From JAPLST01 sp964397565 (GTDB lineage: Bacteria > Auribacterota > UBA3054 > JAPLST01), in the NCBI GenBank assembly GCA_964397565.1, contig CAYNJC010000004.1, positions 62,001 through 126,000 on the forward strand: 64,000 bases of DNA. Reading direction: 5' to 3'. Below, one piece after another: positions 58,604 to 64,000 of the stretch (position 1 is its first letter; each line of letters starts with the position of its first letter). The translations under genes and the position numbers were made by a program. The notes beneath the pieces are model-generated. The model was not told the origin of the DNA. It did not search any database and saw nothing but the letters and a program-made list of their open reading frames with translations.

Positions 58604-59440
58604 TCATTGGCCGTACTGGCGGCGTACGCGCGCAATCGTCTCCGCGTGCGGTGCGAACGGAATCTCGGGCAGGGTCGGCAACGCCACGCAGCGCGCCGCG
58701 GCCAGCGGTGTTTGGCGGACATTCATGTTGTAGGCCATCGCCAGCAAGGTCGCCAGATTGACGGTGTCGGCCATGTTGTACGCCAAGAGCGTCTCCAGCG
58801 CGGCCGGATTGTTGTGCTGGATGAAGTCGCGCCAGAGCAGCACCGCGAAATACCCGTCCACGCCGTCCAGCTCGCCGCGCGCAATCCCCAGTTGCCGCTC
58901 GCACCCTTTTAGCCCGCCTTTATAGCCCAGCCGGTGCAGCACGAAGCGCAAGTCAATCTGGGCCTGCGGCAGCTTGATGCGGAAGTAGCGCTCCAAGTAA
59001 GGAATGTCGAATTGGCGGCCGTTGTAGGTGACCAACACTTTATACTGGTGGATGTCGTCAACAAAGCGGTCGAGATTCAGACCCTTGACGTAATAATGCA
59101 GCGCGCGCCCGTCAAACAGCGAGACGGTCGTCAGGTAATCATGCGTGCCGGTCAGGCCGGTGGTTTCAATATCAAGGAAGGCGGTGGCGTGCGCGAATTC
59201 GGGGTACAGTCGCCACTGCAGTTGGGCCGGCAGGGCATCCGCGAAAAAGCGCGCATCATTATCGGCCAGCGCCGCGCGGGATGCCTCAAGATGCTGCTGG
59301 AAATGCGGGGTGTGCCGTGCCAGTCGTTCCACATCGGCATGGGTGTGGGTGTCATCCCAGGAATGAATACCGTGCGCCCATAATTGCGCCTCGACGTGTT
59401 GGCCCACTCGCGGAATATGACAAAAGGTGCTGGTCAGCAT
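58604..59440 (-). CDS. DEDDy-type 3'-5' exonuclease (YprB-like ribonuclease H fold)
   Basis: The 278-residue protein has the exonuclease acids D90/E92 in FLDIETTGL, D145 in YNGRQFDIPYL and D225 in YNMADTVNL. The tyrosine four positions before the last aspartate (Y221) makes it the DEDDy subtype. The segment HRLGYKGGLKGCERQLGI is characteristic of YprB-like proteins, thought to act on DNA or RNA ends. The N-terminal ~80 residues are an unassigned helical part. It stands alone and is divergent from the DUF6600 gene. Confidence 0.9.
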   Translation of the reverse strand: MLTSTFCHIPRVGQHVEAQLWAHGIHSWDDTHTHADVERLARHTPHFQQHLEASRAALADNDARFFADALPAQLQWRLYPEFAHATAFLDIETTGLTGTHDYLTTVSLFDGRALHYYVKGLNLDRFVDDIHQYKVLVTYNGRQFDIPYLERYFRIKLPQAQIDLRFVLHRLGYKGGLKGCERQLGIARGELDGVDGYFAVLLWRDFIQHNNPAALETLLAYNMADTVNLATLLAMAYNMNVRQTPLAAARCVALPTLPEIPFAPHAETIARVRRQYGQ

Positions 59441-59490
59441 GCCTGCCAGTATAGCATACTCGGCCTAGATTTTCACGCGCGTTCCACAAC

Positions 59491-59577
59491 TTATCCACAA
59501 TCTGCAAAATTGTTTATCTTATTGCGGAGCAATTGGTTATGCTGTTCATTAGAGGGTAGGCGAAGAGGTTATCCACA
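59491..59577 (+). promoter_or_regulatory. Two perfect DnaA boxes in an AT-rich intergenic stretch
   Basis: TTATCCACA occurs at 59491-59499 and 59569-59577, in the same orientation, 78 bases apart. The DNA between them is AT-rich (AAATTGTTTATCTTATTG). The site may bind DnaA as a regulatory or titration locus; no dnaA, dnaN or partition gene is near, so an origin is not claimed. Confidence 0.6.
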
Positions 59578-59639
59578 AAAACTTCACGGCCGTGTCCGGG
59601 CGCATGCGCGGTGTCGCTGCCATAACTGGTTCCAGCGAC

Positions 59640-60113
59640 CGTGCACGGAGCACAGCGGTGGCAAGCCGCTCATTACCTCCCCGCCGGTCCGCCGACGGCG
59701 GGACCGTGGGGGGTTCTGTACAGATGTAGCCGCGGAACGGCGTTCCGCGAGTTGTGCTTCCTTGAATACGCCGCACGCCGTGCGGCGGCTACGGGCAGAA
59801 ACGCACGCCGCGAAAGGAACGTCGATCATCCCGCCGCTGGCGGGACTGAACGCAGGTGCGCTCTCCAGATCGCCTCTGTTGTCGCGTGAGCGGGATATGG
59901 AAATCCCGCCTATCCACGCCGCTGGCGGGACGGCACCGGCGTGCCACGCTCCCCTTGGCAAGGCCGGCGTGTTCGTATTTACTCTCATGCCGGCCTATTG
60001 CGCATTTGCTGTTTTTTTTGTAAAATATGAATGTTAGTTCAGTTTTTGCGTCTTGTTAATGAACGCTCAATGGTTTCGGGCGTTCAGAACCCCAGCCTCA
60101 CCCGAGGTGCCCT
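59640..60113. other. Gene-free region with palindromic repeats before the DUF6600 gene
   Basis: Elements seen: CCCCGCCGGTCC with GGGACCGTGGGG (59689-59711, related to repeat D), CGGAACGGCGTTCCG (59733-59747), CCGCACGCCGTGCGG (59770-59784), and repeat-B pieces at 59829-59846 and 59921-59939. A run of T and TGTAAAATATG (60012-60030) may contain the promoter of the next gene. I accept no coding frame here. Confidence 0.6.
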
Positions 60114-62014
60114 ATGAAAACGCGGTTTGCAGTCCCGACGATGTTGGCGCTGACCACAGCGCTGTTGATGAACGTAGCCACGCCCACGGTCCGTGCGGAT
60201 GCCAGTCTCAGCATGGGCATGTCACTCAACTTCGACAACTGCTATGGCGAGTTGAGTCCCTATGGCACGTGGTATGAATCTGCTGAATTCGGCTGGGTGT
60301 GGGTGCCGGGCGGGGTTGCCGCCGGCTGGGGCCCGTATGTCAACGGTAGTTGGGCCTGCACCTCGAGCGGCTGGATGTGGCAGAGCAGTTATCCGTGGGG
60401 TTGGATGTGCTACCACTACGGGCGCTGGGCGCGCCATCCGGCGCTGGGCTGGTGCTGGGTGCCGGGCTATGAATGGGCGCCGTCGTGGGTGACGTGGTAC
60501 ACCTACAACAATTATGTCGGCTGGGCGCCGATTGCGCCGTGCGGCTTTGGCGTCTCCTACACGGTCTACCCGAGCGATTGGTGCTTTGTCAGCTTCAACT
60601 ATTTTCTCAGCCCGATGGTGTGGTCGTACTATATTGGCGCGGCATTTATCTGCCCGGCAATCTGCTCGCCGTATGTGGTGCTGAACAACTATTATTTCTT
60701 CGGCAACCAATATTACTATGCCGGCGGTCGGCCGTGCGGTTGGTATGGCCCGTCGGTGCCGATGGTCGAGCGGTATGTCAATCGCCGGATCAGGCCCTAT
60801 GTCCTTTCGACGACGGCGGATCGCAGCCGCAATGGCACGATTGCCCGCAATCAGCTCGAAGTGTATCGCCCAGGCATGCGCGAGAGCGGCGCACTGGCGC
60901 GGTCTGACCGGCCCTTGCTGGCTGAGCGCGTCGAGAAGCAGAGCCCGCCTGGCTCGGAGGCGCGAGTTGAGCGTTCGGGCAACACCGCCGGCAGTCCCGG
61001 CTCGGAGGCGCGAGTTGAGCGTTCGGGCAACACCGCCGGCAGTCCCGGCTCGGAGGCGCGAGTTGAGCGTTCGGGCAACACCGCCGGCAGTCCCGGCTCG
61101 GAGGCGCGAGTTGAGCGTTCGGGCAACACCGCCGGCAGTCCCGGCTCGGAGGCGCGAGTTGAGCGTTCGGGCAACACCGCCGGCAGTCCCGGCTCGGTGG
61201 TACGGGTCGAGCGTTCGGGCAACACCGCCGGCAGTCCCGGCTCGGAGGCGCGAGTTGAGCGTTNNNNNNNNNNNNNNNNNNNNNNNNNNNNNNNNNNNNN
61301 NNNNNNNNNNNNNNNNNNNNNNNNNNNNNNNNNNNNNNNNNNNNNNNNNNNNNNNNNNNNNNNGGCTCGGTGGTACGGGTCGAGCGTTCGGGCAACACCG
61401 CCGGCAGTCCCGGCTCGGCGGCGCGGGTTGAACAGCCCAAGCCGATCGAACGCCCGCGCGTCGAACAGCCCAAGCCGATCGAACGCCCGCGCGTCGAACA
61501 GCCTCGGCCCGGTCTGGCGCCCCGCCCCATTCAAGTGCCGCGTGCAGATCAACTGCGCAGCGGATTCAGCCAGCTGGCCCGTGCCCCAAATGTGAATGAG
61601 CGGCCGAATTTTACGTCGTCGCAGGGTGCAGCCGCCCGGTCAATCAATCCGTCGTACCAGTCCACCGCGCCACGCGCCGAAATGTCGCGCATCAACCAGG
61701 CGCGCGTACCGAACACGCCCAACATGCCGTCCGCGCCGCGTGTCAGTCAGCCGAACATGCCGTCCGCGCCGCGTGTCTCCCAGCCCAGCATGCCGTCGGC
61801 CCCGCGCATGAACGCGCCGAGTATGCCGTCGGCCCCGCGCATGAGCGCGCCAAGCATGCCGAGTGCGCCGAGTATGCCGTCGGCCCCGCGCATGAGCGCG
61901 CCGAGTATGCCGAGTATGCCCAGCATGTCTGCACCGCGCTCGATGCCCGCCCCGTCCATGCCGTCTGGCGGTGGCCAGATGCCGATGGAAATGGGTGGTG
62001 GACGGAGACGCTGA
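60114..62014 (+). CDS. DUF6600 secreted protein with 16-residue repeats, interrupted by an assembly gap
   Basis: The protein begins with a signal peptide (MLALTTALLMNVATPTVRA) and a Tyr/Trp/Gly-rich DUF6600 region (about residues 40-240: LSPYGTWYESAEFGWVWVPG, YGRWARHPALGWCWVPGYEW). A 16-residue repeat (GSEARVERSGNTAGSP) then starts at 60951. The 100-N gap (61264-61363) sits in the repeat and puts the two sides out of frame. Since a repeat unit is 48 bases, a true gap of 23+48n bases would restore the frame. The C-terminus is Met/Pro/Ser-rich (SAPRMSAPSMPSAP). Function unknown; probably cell-surface. Confidence 0.82.
60951..61459 (+). repeat. 48-bp in-frame coding repeat, at least eight copies, flanking the gap
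   Basis: Units begin with GGCTCGGAGGCGCGAGTTGA at 60951, 60999, 61047, 61095 and 61143, exactly 48 bases apart, nearly identical. Units at 61191 and 61364 read GTGGTACGGGTC instead, and the one at 61412 is a third variant. The real copy number is unknown because the assembly breaks inside it. Confidence 0.93.
61264..61363. other. Assembly gap (100 N)
   Basis: Exactly 100 N, a conventional placeholder for a gap of unknown size, placed in the 48-bp repeat. Confidence 0.99.
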
Positions 62015-62050
62015 CGTAACGCCCTTGTTGGCCGCTCGCTGAACACCTTC

Positions 62051-64000
62051 ATGCGCTCATCATTCTTGACATATTTCCTGTTGGCCGGTGCGGCGCTCAT
62101 GAGCGCCGCACCCGTCCCGCCGCAGTCTCTGTTGGTCCGCACAGCGCGTTCGTCCGTCATGGCGCCGCAGGAAAGCAGTGTTGGCCAGCAGGCCGCGCGG
62201 CCCACGCTGCGAACGCCCCGCCTGGAACAGGCTCGAATTCGCGAGCATAGCGGCAGTGTGGCCGCACCTGTCGCCGCCCGCGGCGCCATCACTCCACCAC
62301 TCCGCCACTCCTTCATCTGCCATATCAGCGCCGCCCGCGAACGCGTCAGCCCGCTTGCCCGTCCGCAGCTCGTGCTCGCCAGCGGCCAGCCGCTGGCGCC
62401 AAACCGCGCGCGGACGCAGATCACCACCACGCCCGGCCTGCCGACCGTCGTCCTTGCCACCAATGTCACGCGCCACGCCAGCGCGCCGCCCGCGCTGTCG
62501 CGCGCACGTGGCGGGAATCTCACACGCCCTGCTGCGGGCTCGATGCCGGCTCTGTCTGATGGCGCGACCGCATCCGGGCTGATGCAGGCCAGCGCCGGCC
62601 GATGGTGGTCGTATCTCTTCGATAATTTCGACGGCATCTTTCCCGGCTACTGGCTGCGCGAAGGCTCGCCCACGTGGGGCCGCACCAGCTACCGCGCCGT
62701 CAGCACGCCGTACTCGATCTGGTGCCTCGGTTCGGCCTACACCGCGCCGCACGGCTACTTCAATAATATGAACGCATGGATTTTCGACGGCCCGTTCGAT
62801 ATGCGCAACACCACCGCCCTCGAAGTCTATTTCGACTATTGGCTCGATACGGAAGTGGCCTATGATTCCGTCTTTGTCGGCGTCTCGACCGACGGCATCA
62901 ATTACACCGGCGATGCGCTCAGCGGCTACAGCGCCGGCTGGGTGCTCAATCGCAAAGTCGTGCTGAATGCCTACGCCGGTGTGCCGCGCCTGTATGTCGG
63001 CGTGCAATTCCTCTCGGATAATGTCAATGCCGGCTTCGAAGGCGCCTACATTGACAACCTCGAGCTCGACGCCTACATTCCCAGCGACGCGACGGTTGAT
63101 CTCGTCGTCGCCAATCCGCATGTGCTCAGCACGATTGACGAGACCTTTACCTTTGACATCGCCAATTATGGCCCTGGCTCACTGGCGGCCAACAGCTACG
63201 CGGTCAATGTGTTTGTTGATGGCGTGCTCGATTCCAGCGCGCGCAACCTCTCGCCGCTGGCATCCGGCGAGGCAATCACCTGGGAATGGCAACTGACCTA
63301 TGTGTACCCGCAAGGCCCGCACACCATTCGGATCGAGGCCTTTGCCGATGGCGGCGACATTGCGCCACCCGACAATATCCTGACCTTCATTCTCGATGTC
63401 GGGCCGCGCATCCCCGTCAATCTCGCGATTACGGCCGTCCGCAACATTGATGGCGGCCCCGAAACCTTTGATCTCGACATCGCCAATTTTGGTCCCGGCA
63501 TCGCGCGCGCCTACAGCTATCGCATCCTCGTTGCGGTGGACAGTCTGCCCGATTCCGATGCGCGCAATACGCTTGATTTGCCTGCCCATACGACCGTCAC
63601 CTGGCAATGGCAATTGGCCTATCAATACCCGCCCGGCGACCATCTCGTGCGCGCCACCGTCATTTCGGATGGCCCCGAAATCACGATGACCAATAACATG
63701 CGCGAGTTCATCATGACCGTGCCGGTCCCGCCGCTGATCACGGACTTGCGCATCGACAAACCGGTCGTCACGGATGCCGTCAACGACATCATCTGGTTCC
63801 GCGTGCGCAACAATGGCCCCGATATGTGCGATGCCAATCAGTACCTGGTCAGTATTTTTGTGGATGGCCTGCTCGACAGCCAAGCCTACAACCAAAACCC
63901 ACTGATACCCAAAGGCCGCGCCGACTGGAACTGGCAATTGGCGTACCTTTACCCCGCCGGCCTGCATGTCGTCACCATTGAAGCCAAGCCGCTCGGCACC
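62051..64000 (+). CDS. Secreted protein with CARDB-like domains, truncated by the window edge
   Basis: The frame from ATG at 62051 stays open to the last base (650 codons), so only the N-terminal part is seen. It opens with a signal peptide (SSFLTYFLLAGAALMSAAP), then a variable Pro/Arg-rich stretch to about residue 185. A jelly-roll-like region follows (about 190-340: YLFDNFDGIFPGYWLREGS, GFEGAYIDNLELDAY). Then come three CARDB-like repeats of ~105 residues from about 345, each with VDGxxDS, a WxWQL-Y-Y and a P-G-xHxVxxxA element. CARDB domains mediate cell adhesion. It lies 36 bases after the DUF6600 gene and may share its transcript. Confidence 0.82.
   Translation, partial: MRSSFLTYFLLAGAALMSAAPVPPQSLLVRTARSSVMAPQESSVGQQAARPTLRTPRLEQARIREHSGSVAAPVAARGAITPPLRHSFICHISAARERVSPLARPQLVLASGQPLAPNRARTQITTTPGLPTVVLATNVTRHASAPPALSRARGGNLTRPAAGSMPALSDGATASGLMQASAGRWWSYLFDNFDGIFPGYWLREGSPTWGRTSYRAVSTPYSIWCLGSAYTAPHGYFNNMNAWIFDGPFDMRNTTALEVYFDYWLDTEVAYDSVFVGVSTDGINYTGDALSGYSAGWVLNRKVVLNAYAGVPRLYVGVQFLSDNVNAGFEGAYIDNLELDAYIPSDATVDLVVANPHVLSTIDETFTFDIANYGPGSLAANSYAVNVFVDGVLDSSARNLSPLASGEAITWEWQLTYVYPQGPHTIRIEAFADGGDIAPPDNILTFILDVGPRIPVNLAITAVRNIDGGPETFDLDIANFGPGIARAYSYRILVAVDSLPDSDARNTLDLPAHTTVTWQWQLAYQYPPGDHLVRATVISDGPEITMTNNMREFIMTVPVPPLITDLRIDKPVVTDAVNDIIWFRVRNNGPDMCDANQYLVSIFVDGLLDSQAYNQNPLIPKGRADWNWQLAYLYPAGLHVVTIEAKPLGT

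Noticed and set aside
59491..59577. Replication origin
   Set aside because: Only two boxes and no dnaA, dnaN, gidA, parAB or skew evidence; reported only as a candidate DnaA site.
59384..60037. 217-codon + strand frame upstream of the DUF6600 gene
   Set aside because: It crosses the DnaA boxes and several palindromic repeats; the product is a patchwork of repeat peptides without a ribosome site.
60951..61459. CRISPR-like repeat at the assembly gap
   Set aside because: The period is 48 with no spacers, the phase is in frame, and the repeat is plainly coding.

Overview
The window is a GC-rich bacterial chromosome segment, probably from the PVC group (Kiritimatiellota, Lentisphaerota or Verrucomicrobiota). 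This rests on inference from several traits: a very large thioester-less alpha-2-macroglobulin-like protein, a DUF6600 secreted protein, thrombospondin-type-3 and InlB-like surface proteins, solitary pseudopilin-like proteins, and intergenic DNA packed with short palindromic repeats of a kind I associate with PVC genomes. There is one assembly gap of exactly 100 N at 61264-61363, inside a coding repeat, so this is a draft scaffold. No rRNA, tRNA, CRISPR array, prophage or recognisable transposase was seen.

Layout. 1-14175: mostly + strand housekeeping and surface genes: a concentrative nucleoside transporter, a DRTGG protein with a CBS-RsbW-like kinase, RecG, a CorA-type transporter, a secreted HExxH protein with TSP3 repeats, a uronate-isomerase-like amidohydrolase and a Gfo/Idh/MocA oxidoreductase. 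14401-22141: a minus-strand trio of a 2082-residue macroglobulin-like protein and two BON-like secreted partners. 23597-45378: a minus-strand catabolic locus. It holds a three-subunit molybdenum hydroxylase, a cyclase-family metal hydrolase, a two-subunit CoA-transferase, the three parts of an AllFGH-type oxamate carbamoyltransferase (DUF1116, FdrA, DUF2877) and an omega-amidase-like hydrolase. This locus is interrupted between DUF1116 and FdrA by a roughly 10.3 kb AT-richer accessory island (31560-41890). The island carries a 49-bp tandem repeat, a giant fibronectin-III protein, small orphan genes and toxin-antitoxin modules, each with a near-consensus promoter and a shared structured repeat. 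45435-47634: DUF202, a family-9 glycosyltransferase and a small membrane protein. 47656-48900 is gene-free and repeat-rich. 48980-56757: a five-gene + strand operon of exported proteins (PEP-CTERM-like small protein, phage-fibre-like protein, lipase-like hydrolase, unknown anchored protein, TSP3/Ig protein). 57421-64000: an amino-acid racemase, a DEDDy exonuclease, a DnaA-box-bearing intergenic region, a DUF6600 repeat protein and the start of a CARDB-type secreted protein.

How the genes may work together. The catabolic locus reads as a route for a small nitrogen heterocycle: oxidation by the molybdenum enzyme, ring opening by the cyclase-family hydrolase, carbamoyl transfer from oxalurate by the FdrA set, and amide cleavage by the omega-amidase. 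The individual families are recognisable; the combined pathway and its substrate are inference. The non-coding DNA is itself notable: at least eight families of short inverted or structured repeats recur between genes, two with compensatory base changes between copies. In at least two genes repeat sequence supplies the C-terminus.
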